A DNA stretch of 64,000 nucleotides from Pseudomonas frederiksbergensis (GTDB taxonomy: Bacteria; Pseudomonadota; Gammaproteobacteria; Pseudomonadales; Pseudomonadaceae), in the NCBI RefSeq assembly GCF_000802155.2, contig NZ_JQGJ02000001.1, positions 496,001 through 560,000 of the forward strand. Direction: 5' to 3'. How positions within the stretch are numbered: the first letter of the stretch is position 1; each line of letters begins with the position of its first letter. Under the pieces are notes generated by a model. It was not told where the DNA came from and did not search any database. It saw only the letters and a program-made list of their open reading frames with translations. Positions 40,626 through 49,784 of this stretch are shown here, piece after piece. Position numbers and translations under genes: made by a program.

Positions 40626-42158
40626 ATGATTCTGCCCTGGCTAATCCTGATCCCCTTCATCGGCGGCCTGCTGTGCTGGATGGCGGAGCGTTCCAGCTCT
40701 ACCCTCCCGCGTTGGATTGCGCTGCTGACCATGTCCCTGGAACTCGCGCTCGGCCTCTGGCTGTGGGCGACCGGCGACTATTCATTTGCACCGGCCCCGG
40801 GTGCCGATCCGACCTGGGCGCTTGAGTTCAAGCACATCTGGATCGAGCGCTTCGGCATCAGCGTGCACCTGGCCCTCGACGGCCTGTCCCTGCTGATGAT
40901 CCTGTTGACCGGCCTGCTGGGTATCCTCTCGGTACTCTGCTCCTGGAAAGAGATCCAGCGTCACGTCGGTTTCTTCCACCTGAACCTGATGTGGATCCTG
41001 GGCGGTGTCGTCGGCGTGTTCCTGGCGCTGGACCTGTTCATGTTCTTCTTCTTCTGGGAAATGATGCTGGTGCCGATGTACTTCCTCATCGCGCTCTGGG
41101 GTCACAGCTCATCGGACGGCAAGAAGACCCGGATCTACGCGGCGACCAAGTTCTTCATCTTCACCCAGGCTTCCGGCCTGATCATGTTGGTGGCGATCCT
41201 TGGCCTGGTCCTGGTGAACTTCAACAACACCGGCGTGATTACCTTCAACTACGCCGACCTGTTGAAAGTGCAGATGTCCCGTACCACCGAGTACGTGCTG
41301 ATGCTGGGCTTCTTCATCGCCTTCGCGGTGAAGCTGCCGGTGGTGCCGTTCCACTCCTGGCTGCCGGACGCCCACGCCCAGGCGCCGACCGCAGGTTCCG
41401 TGGATCTGGCGGGTATCCTGTTGAAGACAGCCGCCTATGGCCTGCTGCGCTTTGCCTTGCCGCTGTTCCCGAACGCCTCGGCCGAGTTCGCGCCGATTGC
41501 CATGACCCTGGGCCTGATCGGGATTTTCTACGGTGCGTTCCTGGCGTTCGCCCAGACCGACATCAAGCGCCTGATCGCGTTCTCCAGCGTTTCGCACATG
41601 GGCTTCGTGCTGATCGGGATCTACTCCGGCAGCCAACTGGCCCTGCAAGGCGCGGTGATCCAGATGCTGGCCCACGGTCTTTCGGCGGCGGCGCTGTTTA
41701 TCCTCAGCGGTCAACTGTACGAGCGCCTGCACACCCGGGACATGCGTGAAATGGGCGGCATCTGGTCGCGCATCGCCTACCTGCCGGCCATCAGCCTGTT
41801 CTTCGCGGCCGCTTCCCTGGGCCTGCCGGGTACCGGCAACTTCGTCGGCGAGTTCCTGATCCTGATCGGCTCGTTCGTCAGCGCCCCATGGATCACCGCG
41901 ATTGCCACGTCCGGCCTGGTGTTCGGTTCGGTCTACTCGCTGATCATGATCCACCGCGCCTACTTCGGTCCGGCCAAGTCGGACGAAGTGCTGCGTGGCA
42001 TGGACGGTCGCGAACTGATCATGGTGCTTGGCCTTGCGGTGCTGCTGGTCTACCTCGGCGTTTATCCGCAGCCGTTCCTCGACACTTCCGCCGCCACGAT
42101 GCATGGCGTGCAGCAGTGGCTCGGCACCGCCTTCTCTCAACTCGCTTCGGCCCGGTAA
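40626..42158 (+). CDS. nuoM: NADH-quinone oxidoreductase subunit M
   Basis: Second antiporter-like proton pump, 510 residues, about 14 helices. [19 protein letters not shown] contains the essential glutamate; [17 protein letters not shown] and [17 protein letters not shown] are the other conserved blocks. It starts 39 bp after nuoL with AAGGAAACGAG upstream. Confidence 0.98.
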   Translation: MILPWLILIPFIGGLLCWMAERSSSTLPRWIALLTMSLELALGLWLWATGDYSFAPAPGADPTWALEFKHIWIERFGISVHLALDGLSLLMILLTGLLGILSVLCSWKEIQRHVGFFHLNLMWILGGVVGVFLALDLFMFFFFWEMMLVPMYFLIALWGHSSSDGKKTRIYAATKFFIFTQASGLIMLVAILGLVLVNFNNTGVITFNYADLLKVQMSRTTEYVLMLGFFIAFAVKLPVVPFHSWLPDAHAQAPTAGSVDLAGILLKTAAYGLLRFALPLFPNASAEFAPIAMTLGLIGIFYGAFLAFAQTDIKRLIAFSSVSHMGFVLIGIYSGSQLALQGAVIQMLAHGLSAAALFILSGQLYERLHTRDMREMGGIWSRIAYLPAISLFFAAASLGLPGTGNFVGEFLILIGSFVSAPWITAIATSGLVFGSVYSLIMIHRAYFGPAKSDEVLRGMDGRELIMVLGLAVLLVYLGVYPQPFLDTSAATMHGVQQWLGTAFSQLASAR

Positions 42159-42165
42159 GAGCGCT

Positions 42166-43629
42166 ATGGAATTCACGATTCAACACTTTATCGCGCTTGC
42201 GCCGCTGTTGATCACCAGCGCCACGATCATCGTGGTGATGCTGGCGATCGCCTGGCGGCGCAATCACTCGCAGACCTTCCTGCTGTCGGTGGCGGGGCTG
42301 AACCTGGCCTTGCTGTCGATCTTGCCGGCCCTGAAAGTCGCACCGCTGGCGGTCACGCCGCTGGTGCAGATCGACAGCTTCGCCTGCCTCTACATGGCGT
42401 TGATCCTGGTCGCCACCCTCGCCTGCGTCACCCTCGCCCACGCCTACCTGGGTGATGGCGGTTCGGGCTACCCGGGCAACCGCGAAGAACTGTACCTGCT
42501 GATCCTGATGGCTGCCGCCGGTGGCCTGGTCCTGGTCAGTGCGCAGCACCTGGCCAGCTTGTTCATCGGCCTGGAACTGCTCTCGGTACCGGTCTACGGC
42601 CTGGTCGCCTACGCCTTCTTCAACAAGCGCTCCCTGGAAGCCGGCATCAAGTACATGGTGCTGTCGGCGGCCGGCTCCGCGTTCCTGTTGTTCGGCATGG
42701 CCCTGCTTTACGCCGAAGCCGGAACCCTGAGCTTCGTCGGCATCGGCCAGGCCCTGGCGGCCACCGGCCTGCCTAGCCCGATCGCGCAACTGGGCCTGGG
42801 CATGATGCTGATCGGCCTGGCGTTCAAGCTGTCGCTGGTACCGTTCCACCTCTGGACCCCGGACGTCTACGAAGGCGCCCCGGCACCCGTGGCGGCGTTC
42901 CTCGCCACCGCATCGAAAGTGGCGGTGTTCGCTGTGATGGTGCGGCTGTTCCAGATCTCGCCAGTGGCCAGCAGCGGCGTACTGAGCAACGTGCTGACCA
43001 TCATCGCCATCGCGTCGATCCTGTTCGGTAACCTGCTGGCGCTGACCCAGAGCAACCTCAAGCGTCTGCTGGGTTACTCGTCCATCGCCCACTTCGGCTA
43101 CCTGTTGATCGCCCTGATCGCCAGCAAGGGCCTGGCCGTGGAAGCCATCGGCGTATACCTGGTCACCTACGTGATCACCAGCCTCGGCGCCTTCGGCGTG
43201 ATCACCCTGATGTCCTCGCCGTACAACGGCCGCGACGCCGACGCCCTGTACGAATACCGCGGCCTGTTCTGGCGCCGTCCGTACCTGACCGCCGTGCTGA
43301 CCGTGATGATGCTGTCCCTGGCCGGCATCCCGCTGACCGCCGGTTTCATCGGCAAGTTCTACATCATCGCCACCGGCGTCGAGGCCCACCAATGGTGGCT
43401 CGTCGGCTCCCTGGTGCTGGGCAGTGCCATCGGCGTGTTCTACTACCTGCGCGTCATGGTCACCCTGTACCTGATGGAACCGAACCTGCGTCGTCACGAC
43501 GCCGAGTTGCACTGGGAACAGAAGGCAGGCGGCGTGATGCTGCTGGCCATCGCCGTGTTGGCATTCTTCCTCGGTGTGTACCCGCAGCCGTTGCTGACCT
43601 TGGTTCAGCAGGCTGGGTTGACCGGCTGA
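42166..43629 (+). CDS. nuoN: NADH-quinone oxidoreductase subunit N
   Basis: Third antiporter-like subunit, 487 residues, last in the operon. Conserved parts include [37 protein letters not shown] and [20 protein letters not shown]. The start [15 protein letters not shown] is 7 bp after the nuoM stop; the upstream in-frame opening lies within nuoM and is not family-like. It ends in a strong terminator. Confidence 0.98.
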   Translation: MEFTIQHFIALAPLLITSATIIVVMLAIAWRRNHSQTFLLSVAGLNLALLSILPALKVAPLAVTPLVQIDSFACLYMALILVATLACVTLAHAYLGDGGSGYPGNREELYLLILMAAAGGLVLVSAQHLASLFIGLELLSVPVYGLVAYAFFNKRSLEAGIKYMVLSAAGSAFLLFGMALLYAEAGTLSFVGIGQALAATGLPSPIAQLGLGMMLIGLAFKLSLVPFHLWTPDVYEGAPAPVAAFLATASKVAVFAVMVRLFQISPVASSGVLSNVLTIIAIASILFGNLLALTQSNLKRLLGYSSIAHFGYLLIALIASKGLAVEAIGVYLVTYVITSLGAFGVITLMSSPYNGRDADALYEYRGLFWRRPYLTAVLTVMMLSLAGIPLTAGFIGKFYIIATGVEAHQWWLVGSLVLGSAIGVFYYLRVMVTLYLMEPNLRRHDAELHWEQKAGGVMLLAIAVLAFFLGVYPQPLLTLVQQAGLTG

Positions 43630-43652
43630 TTGCCCGGACGCCGTCACCTCTA

Positions 43653-43685
43653 AAAAGCCCGTATCGCGAGATACGGGCTTTTTTT
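43653..43685 (+). terminator. Terminator of the nuo operon
   Basis: AAGCCCGTATC-gcga-GATACGGGCTT is a perfect 11-bp stem with a tetraloop, followed by a run of T, 25 bp after nuoN. Confidence 0.95.
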
Positions 43686-43733
43686 GTTTGCTTGTAGGCA
43701 ACTTCCTAAGGAATAGGAAAGCCCCTTTATAGG

Positions 43734-44170
43734 ATGCTTCTGAATATTCAGAACGGGCGGTTTACCTATGGTATCTGCCCTTCGCCCTGCGCCACTCTGG
43801 TTCCCCTCGACAACAACACGCCACGCGCCATGAGCGTGGTACCCAGGGCGACCTTCGACATGCCTAACCCATTCCCGACTTTCTCCGACCACAGCCGCCA
43901 CACCCTGCGACCCGGTCATCGCCCGCAACGAACGCCGCAACGTCCTGCGCACCCCGACCAACAACCCTTACCACCGCGAATCGCCCCCCCAGCCATCGGT
44001 GCGCAACTCAAACCCTTCTCCACGTGCAATTGGCCAACCGTGGTTTGCATAACCACCGCACACAGACCGACGCCGAATTGACCGCACCCTCTACGCACAC
44101 GGATCACCGTGCACTGTATGCCGTCCTGATGGATGGCCCTGACCCAGCCAAGGAAGAAACCAACCCATGA
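43734..44170 (+). pseudogene. Degenerate reading frame upstream of the phospholipase D gene
   Basis: No single frame spans the region, yet three partial translations run in order. One frame from ATG 43734 gives MLLNIQNGRFTYG...DNNTPRAMSVV...MPNPFPTFS. A second, from about 43885, gives TPCDPVIARNERRNVLRTP and NNPYHRES. A third ends HVQLANRGLHNHRTQTDAEL ... AVLMDGPDPAKEETNP with its stop overlapping the next gene's ATG (ATGA). This looks like a coding gene broken by at least two frameshifts whose last part is still coupled to the effector gene. The original product is not recognised. Confidence 0.4.
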
Positions 44171-45972
44171 ATTTGCCAGAGATCGTGGTGCCCATTTGCT
44201 TAAAGTACACAAACGAAGCCGTCTGCACCCCGCCGTGGTACGTCCACAACACTGAATACCATCCGGTGATCGCCAGCTATCAAGCGCTGGTCAATGGCGA
44301 GGAAACCTTCACCGCCGTGCACCAGGCCATTGCCCAGGCCCAAAAGAGCATCGACATCATCTGCTGGGGCTTCCAGCCGTCGATGTATTTCATCCGCGAC
44401 GGCAAGGCGCCGAGCATTGGCGAACTGCTCATGGCCAAGGCACGGGCAGGCGTCGAGGTACGGTTGCTGGGCTGGGAAATGCCGTTCAATACCGCCGGCT
44501 TTGCCGGTGAGGCCAATTTGCCCGGCAAAGGCTCGATCCGCCTCATGGACCGGGTGATGCAACGCGCCACCGAAGAACAATACGCCTTCGATCGCCAATG
44601 GTTTGCGACGTGCGCGGTCGCCGACGACAAGGCTGCGCAACGTACCGCCAGCGGACTGCCGGTGTTTGTCAGTCGCGGCTTCAACCTGGATGAACGGGGC
44701 GAGATCGCCCACTGGGTGAAATACGCGAGCCTCGACAGCGAAATCAGTACCAAGATGCGCCAAACGCTGAGGTGGACGGCCACCCACCACCAGAAAAGCG
44801 TGCTGGTCGATTATGAGTTACCGGACTGCGCGGTCGGTTTCATCATGGGCCACAACATGCTCGACGAGTACTGGGACACGGACAACCATTCGGCACTGAA
44901 CCGAAGCCAGGACAGCAAACCCGCCCCCAACCTTGGCCCGCGCGGCGATACGCCGCGCCAGGACATTTCCTGCCAGCTCAGTGGGCCGATCCTGGAACAC
45001 CTGCACCACAACTTCGCCGCTGCCTGGCGCAAGGAAACCGGCGAAGACCTGCTCGCCTCGCGCCAATCCATGAAGGTCGGGCCGCAACTGCGCACCCACG
45101 GCATGCCGCAAATGGCGCAGATCCTGCGTACCCAACCCCAGGCGGGCAAACGCGACATCGAGCGGCTCTACATGCAAGCCGTCAACAACGCGACGCAGTT
45201 CATCTACATCGAAAACCAGTATTTCCGCTGGCCACCGCTGGCCGAATTCATCAAATCGGTCGCCGCCACCCAGACCCAGGGCGGGCGCGATCCCGGCCTG
45301 CACGGCGCGTTGCACCTGTTCGTGGTCACCAACGCCACCGACGATGGCATCGGCGCCGGCACCGTGAACACCCAACGCATGCTCGAAAGCCTTGGACGGG
45401 CCAACACCATCCCCGGCGTTACCAAACTGCGGCGCGTTCAAAAAATGCAACAGAAAGCGCCGCCCAGGCCGCGCCCGGAACCGCGCGACCGGGAGGGCCA
45501 AAGGGAGCTGGCCCAATGGCAGGCCGAGCTTGACCGGCAGACACAAGAGATCATGGACAGCACCGTCCTGCCGGAGGAAATACCCGGCCTGAAGGTTCAC
45601 ATCTGCTCGCTGGTCGCCCCCGATTCACCGGCGGGTAAACCCTGGATGCCGGTGTACATACACTCCAAGCTGATGATCATCAACGACGTGTTCACTACCC
45701 ATGGTTCGGCCAACATCAACACCCGCAGCATGCAGGTGGACAGTGAACTGAACATTGCCCATGAGTGGATGAGCGTGACCCAGGCGTTGCGGCGGCGATT
45801 GTGGGATCTGCATACGGGTGAGAGGGGGGCGCAGGATGATGCGGGGGACGCGTTTAAGGCTTGGCAGGACATCATCGACAAGAACAAAGACCGTCAAACG
45901 AACGAATTAACGCCTGATAGTTCACTCGTTGAGTTTTATTACGAAAAAGCCGTCTTGAAGGACCTCGACTGA
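44167..45972 (+). CDS. Phospholipase D-type effector (Tle5-like type VI lipase)
   Basis: 601-residue protein of the phospholipase D superfamily, close in layout to type VI antibacterial/anti-eukaryotic lipases of the Tle5 (PldA/PldB) family, which cleave phosphatidylethanolamine in target cells. The first catalytic motif is H208-x-K210-x4-D215 (HQKSVLVD) followed by MGHNMLDEYWD. The second is H499-x-K501-x4-N506 followed by GSAN (513-516), with Asn where Asp is usual. There is no signal peptide, as expected for a T6SS cargo. The stop codon overlaps the start of a Sel1 lipoprotein gene, the usual immunity partner. No vgrG or other T6SS gene is in the window. Confidence 0.85.
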   Translation: MNLPEIVVPICLKYTNEAVCTPPWYVHNTEYHPVIASYQALVNGEETFTAVHQAIAQAQKSIDIICWGFQPSMYFIRDGKAPSIGELLMAKARAGVEVRLLGWEMPFNTAGFAGEANLPGKGSIRLMDRVMQRATEEQYAFDRQWFATCAVADDKAAQRTASGLPVFVSRGFNLDERGEIAHWVKYASLDSEISTKMRQTLRWTATHHQKSVLVDYELPDCAVGFIMGHNMLDEYWDTDNHSALNRSQDSKPAPNLGPRGDTPRQDISCQLSGPILEHLHHNFAAAWRKETGEDLLASRQSMKVGPQLRTHGMPQMAQILRTQPQAGKRDIERLYMQAVNNATQFIYIENQYFRWPPLAEFIKSVAATQTQGGRDPGLHGALHLFVVTNATDDGIGAGTVNTQRMLESLGRANTIPGVTKLRRVQKMQQKAPPRPRPEPRDREGQRELAQWQAELDRQTQEIMDSTVLPEEIPGLKVHICSLVAPDSPAGKPWMPVYIHSKLMIINDVFTTHGSANINTRSMQVDSELNIAHEWMSVTQALRRRLWDLHTGERGAQDDAGDAFKAWQDIIDKNKDRQTNELTPDSSLVEFYYEKAVLKDLD

Positions 45973-47225
45973 TGCGCCTGTTCCTCTTGCTGTCCTGCCT
46001 GTTGCTGACCGCTTGCGGCGCTGATGGCGCTTTTAACTTTCCCAAGAAGGACCCTTCCGTGAAGCCTTTAACCGAGATCAAGGCCAACCTGGCCTTTACC
46101 TGCAAACAGGAAACGATCCCCGCTCCGTCCGCTAAAAGTGACGTGCTATTTCAATACGCCCGTTGGTTGCAAAAAAACAACCAGCTCAAGCAGGACAAAA
46201 CCGTTGATCTAGAGATTGAGCGGCTGTATCGCATCGCCTCAGAGAACGGCCATTTCAAAGCCAATATCAACCTGCAGAACGGTGCAATGCGCGGTCGTTT
46301 CGAGCTCAGTGGCGCCCAGCACTTGCGCATGAGCCAAATCTTGATCGACGCAGGTGTGGCGACGGGTTACTACTTTGTCGGAATTTTCCTGCAACAGGGC
46401 TCGGCGGGTCTGCATCAGGACGCAGAGATGTCGTTGCGTTACTTCCGTAAGGCAGCCGATCAGGGCAACGCCCAAGCTCAGTATCTTGTTGGCGACAAGT
46501 TGGCACCTATCAGAATTGCGCCAGATATAGCGCGGCAGATGCGCCGCTGTGCGGCCGAACAGGGTCATGGCAAGGCCGCCGTCGCTCTTGGTATCGACCT
46601 TCAAGGAAAGGGCCTCTACCAAGAGGCGCTTGAGGTCTTCCAGATGGGTATTGCCGCTGGTAACGAGAACGCTGCGGGGCGTTTGGAAGAGGCGTTTCGC
46701 GCACCACCCATTACTAATGAGCTGTACTACCTCGGCCAACAAGAAGACCTCGAACGCGCCGAGCGCTATAAAACCATCTGGCGAATCCTGGCGAACTACT
46801 CCTACGCCAACCCCACCGTTCCCGAAATCAACGAAATTCTCCCCTTGCCACCCGCCGAACTGCCCGAGTGGGACGGCAAACTCCAATGGCTCGAAGCCCG
46901 CCTGGCCAACGTCCCGCCGCAAAAACCCAGCGAGGCGCTGATCCGCGAGCTGGCCGAGGCCAAGGGTCTCGAACCCGCCACCGGCAGGCCCACGCCCCGC
47001 TCACCTGCGTTCATCACGATCCCCCAACCCGCACCGACCTGCCACAGCGGCCAGGCCTGCCCGCATACCGGTTATTGGATCGCCGGCGCGTACGACGTCA
47101 TCCGCCGCTTCGAACAGGGCGAGATCCTGCCAACACTAAACGTACGCAAATGGGAGAGCCGTTTCCTGCTCCCGGATCGGGAGACAGTTGGCCCGGAAAA
47201 GGTTGAGTGGATGTTCCATGGATGA
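45972..47225 (+). CDS. Sel1-repeat lipoprotein, probable immunity protein of the PLD effector
   Basis: 417 residues with a lipoprotein signal peptide (MRLFLLLSCLLLTACG; lipobox LTAC, lipidated Cys15), so it should sit on the periplasmic side of a membrane. Tetratricopeptide-like Sel1 motifs are visible (GLHQDAEMSLRYFRKAADQGNAQAQYLVG; RRCAAEQGHGKAAVALG). The C-terminal third, from about LPEWDGKLQWLEARLAN to HTGYWIAGAYDVIRRFEQGE, resembles the DUF6396 region common in this family. Tle5 effectors are neutralised by such periplasmic lipoproteins. The first base overlaps the effector stop codon. The N-terminal two thirds look less GC-rich than the C-terminal third. Confidence 0.8.
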   Translation: MRLFLLLSCLLLTACGADGAFNFPKKDPSVKPLTEIKANLAFTCKQETIPAPSAKSDVLFQYARWLQKNNQLKQDKTVDLEIERLYRIASENGHFKANINLQNGAMRGRFELSGAQHLRMSQILIDAGVATGYYFVGIFLQQGSAGLHQDAEMSLRYFRKAADQGNAQAQYLVGDKLAPIRIAPDIARQMRRCAAEQGHGKAAVALGIDLQGKGLYQEALEVFQMGIAAGNENAAGRLEEAFRAPPITNELYYLGQQEDLERAERYKTIWRILANYSYANPTVPEINEILPLPPAELPEWDGKLQWLEARLANVPPQKPSEALIRELAEAKGLEPATGRPTPRSPAFITIPQPAPTCHSGQACPHTGYWIAGAYDVIRRFEQGEILPTLNVRKWESRFLLPDRETVGPEKVEWMFHG

Positions 47226-47500
47226 TCATCGGTTTTTGCGTGACATGCATGCGGCATGGAAGGCCATCCACCGACCGTGCTGTGTCGAGCTTTATTACGA
47301 GATATTTTACGGATGAGCTATCGAATGATGTTTATGACAATTGGGTGTGAATGGCGTCAGGTAACTGGACAACGTCGAGTTTTATTTCGACGTGGCCAAA
47401 CGCGTGTCCGTCTGGCTGTTTTCACAGGGCTGCTCTGGCTTTCAGGAACCTGTGATAAAACGACCGGCGACGGTACCGTCCGATCAGGCTCAACCGTCAT
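47217..47500 (+). pseudogene. Fragments resembling the 3' end of a PLD effector gene
   Basis: A short frame beginning at ATG 47217 reads MDDHRFLRDMHAAWKAIHRP then CCVELYYEIFYG and stops at 47315. Its AAWKAI...VELYYE resembles KAWQDI...VEFYYE at the end of the phospholipase gene. About 90 bp later a second frame reads NVEFYFDVAKRVSVWLF (from 47371). The DNA GTCGAGTTTTATTTCGAC here resembles GTTGAGTTTTATTACGAA at 45928. These look like leftover 3' ends of related effector genes. The level of identity is only what can be judged by eye. Confidence 0.35.
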
Positions 47501-47942
47501 GAAATCGGAGGCGTCGGGGTCGCTCGGGTAGGTGATCCAGTGGACTGCCCGACTCCAGGTCACGGCCGGACGGTCATCGCCGAAGGTCACCCTACATTCA
47601 AAGACAATGGTGTGCCGGTGGCTTTTGACGGTCATCGTTGCGCCTGTGGTTGTGCGCTGATTTCGTCGATGCCTGGCGCGGGGGCCAGTTAATCATGCCG
47701 GTGCGAATGGAAGGCTTAAGAGCATGGCATTGACGCCTGCGCCTCCAATCTCGGAATAGGACATTCGAATGCAACTGCGAAACTTTGTACCTGTGCGGAC
47801 GGTGGCCAGCGGTTCGTTGCCGGCACCTTGGGGCTGATCCGGTGCGCTGGACGATGCTGATATCATCCGCATGATAACTAACACCGTAGATGTGCGGGGC
47901 TATGCTTGAACGCGATCATCTGCTCATGAAGGAGGCCCAGCG
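47501..47942. other. Non-coding remainder of the effector island
   Basis: No convincing gene. A minus-strand ORF (47357-47635, 92 codons) starts MTVKSHRHTIVFECRVTFG and contains HWITYPSDPDASDFMTV; it is not recognised and may be spurious. The stretch looks less GC-rich than its neighbours. A strong AAGGAGG at 47929-47935 belongs to the next gene. Confidence 0.4.
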
Positions 47943-49052
47943 TTGAGCGTCGATATTGATTGCATCGTCGTCGGCGCAGGCGTCGTCGGCCTGGCCGTGG
48001 CGCGGGAGATGGCGCGTGCCGGGCATGAAGTGCTGGTGATCGAAGCAGGTGATGCCATCGGCATGGGCATCAGTTCGCGCAATTCCGAGGTAATCCATGC
48101 CGGGCTGTATTACCCGCCGGGCAGCCTCAAGGCGCAGTTGTGCGTCGACGGTCGGCGACGGCTGTATGAGTATTGCGACAGTCACGGCGTCGAGACTCGC
48201 CGGCTCGGTAAATTGGTCGTGGCCAAGGACCAGACTCAGTTGGCCGGGCTTGAAACACTGCTGGCGCGCGGTCGGCTCAATGGGGTGGACGACCTGCGTC
48301 TGCTTGATCGAAAGCAGGCACAGGCTTTGGAGCCGGCGCTGTCCTGCGTCGGCGCGTTGTATTCGCCTTCCACCGGTATCGTCGACGCCCATGCCTTGAT
48401 GTTGGCGCTGCAAGGCGATGCCGAGGCGGCCGGCGCCAATGTGGTGTTTCGCACGCCCCTGCTGGCGGCTCGTGTTGTCGACGAGGGCTTCAGCCTGGCA
48501 TTGGGCGGCACGGCGCAGATGACATTGTCCTGCCGCCGGCTGATCAACGCCGCCGGCCTCCAGGCCCCTGCCCTCGCCCGCCGGGTCGAGGGCCTGGAGA
48601 GGCAATGGATTCCCGATGATTACCTGTGCAAGGGCACCTATTTTCAACTGGCCGGGCGGGCGCCGTTCCGCCATCTGGTCTATCCCGCGCCGGAAGCCGC
48701 CGGCCTGGGTATTCACATGACGCTCGACTTGGCAGGCCAGGCGCGTTTCGGTCCCGACACCGAATGGGTCGAAGCGGAGGATTACCGCGTGGATCCGGCC
48801 CGGGCGGAAGCGTTTTACCGGGCCATTCGAAATTACTGGCCGGGCCTGCCGGACCAGAGCCTGCAACCTGCCTACAGCGGCATCCGCCCGAAAATTTCCG
48901 CACCGGGCGAACCCGCTCGGGACTTTCTCATCAGCAGTGAAGCCGAACATCAGGTGCCGGGGCTGATCAACCTGTTCGGTATCGAATCCCCCGGGCTGAC
49001 ATCCTGCCTGGCGCTGGCGCAACGGGTCAGGCAACTGTTCGGCAACACCTGA
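47943..49052 (+). CDS. FAD-dependent oxidoreductase, L-2-hydroxyglutarate dehydrogenase-like
   Basis: 369-residue flavoprotein of the DAO (D-amino-acid oxidase/GlpD) superfamily. The FAD-binding [19 protein letters not shown] is at residues 9-27 and [14 protein letters not shown] near 45 is typical of LhgO/L2HGDH-like enzymes; [10 protein letters not shown] and the C-terminal [15 protein letters not shown] also fit. The start codon is TTG, placed 7 nt after AAGGAGG; the nearest ATG is out of frame. The substrate is probably a short 2-hydroxy acid, but glycerol-phosphate-like substrates cannot be excluded. Confidence 0.82.
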   Translation: MSVDIDCIVVGAGVVGLAVAREMARAGHEVLVIEAGDAIGMGISSRNSEVIHAGLYYPPGSLKAQLCVDGRRRLYEYCDSHGVETRRLGKLVVAKDQTQLAGLETLLARGRLNGVDDLRLLDRKQAQALEPALSCVGALYSPSTGIVDAHALMLALQGDAEAAGANVVFRTPLLAARVVDEGFSLALGGTAQMTLSCRRLINAAGLQAPALARRVEGLERQWIPDDYLCKGTYFQLAGRAPFRHLVYPAPEAAGLGIHMTLDLAGQARFGPDTEWVEAEDYRVDPARAEAFYRAIRNYWPGLPDQSLQPAYSGIRPKISAPGEPARDFLISSEAEHQVPGLINLFGIESPGLTSCLALAQRVRQLFGNT

Positions 49053-49254
49053 TGCCCTTGGCAGCGCAAAGTGCAAGGCGTTTTAGCCCCGGCTCATGCA
49101 GCCTGCACGATGACAAAACCCGGCTACGACATAACCAGTTGTTTTTAAAGGAAATTAAAAAGCGACTCGGCTGGCACGACGGATGCACCTCTCATGTTAC
49201 GTGGCGCCGGCGCTCGAAGCCGGCCCGCATCCGTGAATGACCGAGGAGCAGCAC

Positions 49255-49731
49255 ATGAACGCCATCGACCTGTTGAAAGCCGACCACGAACGCGTCAAAG
49301 CCATTCTCACTCAGTTGAGTGAGTCAACTGATCGCGCGATCAAGAAACGCACCGAACTGCTGGCGAAGCTGGAAATGGAAGTGTCCATCCACACCCGCCT
49401 GGAGGAAGAAATCCTCTACCCGGCGTTCAAGCAGGCAGGCGGCAAGGAAGAAGCCGAGATGTATTACGAAGCCAAGGAAGAGCACCGCACCGTCGATTCG
49501 CTGGTGCTGCCCGACCTGAAAGCCACCGATCCATCGCAGCCTGAATTTGCAGGCCGGGTCAAAGTGGTGAAAGAACTGCTGGAGCACCACATCGAGGAAG
49601 AAGAAAAGGAAATGTTCCCCCAAGCCAAGAAAGTGCTGGGCAAGGCCAAGCTGGACGCCCTGGGTGAGCAGATGGAAACCATGAAGGCGCAGTACAAGAA
49701 GGAATTGAGCAGCGCCAACCTCGCCGCTTGA
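49255..49731 (+). CDS. Hemerythrin HHE domain protein
   Basis: 158-residue four-helix bundle protein with histidine/glutamate ligands spaced as in the hemerythrin cation-binding domain: ADHERVK, HTRLEEEILYP, EEHRTVDSL and LLEHHIEEEEKEMFP. Such proteins bind a di-iron centre and are linked to oxygen, nitric oxide or iron stress. The ATG at 49255 follows GAGGAG at 6 nt, so it is preferred to the in-frame ATG at 49237, whose codons form that site. It stands alone with an imperfect hairpin (49747-49774) downstream. Confidence 0.88.
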   Translation: MNAIDLLKADHERVKAILTQLSESTDRAIKKRTELLAKLEMEVSIHTRLEEEILYPAFKQAGGKEEAEMYYEAKEEHRTVDSLVLPDLKATDPSQPEFAGRVKVVKELLEHHIEEEEKEMFPQAKKVLGKAKLDALGEQMETMKAQYKKELSSANLAA

Positions 49732-49746
49732 TCACCAGGCGCCAAC

Positions 49747-49774
49747 GCTTCAGCCCCTGATCGGAGGCTGAAGC
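49747..49774 (+). terminator. Possible terminator after the hemerythrin gene
   Basis: GCTTCAGCC and GGCTGAAGC form a perfect 9-bp stem around a 10-nt loop. No T run follows on either strand, so it may be a weak or Rho-assisted terminator between convergent genes. Confidence 0.5.
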
Positions 49775-49784
49775 GTCCAGGCCT

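Noticed and set aside
47357..47635. 92-codon minus-strand ORF in the effector island
   Set aside because: No recognised family, no clear ribosome binding site, and it runs across degenerate effector fragments. Mentioned in the region entry only.
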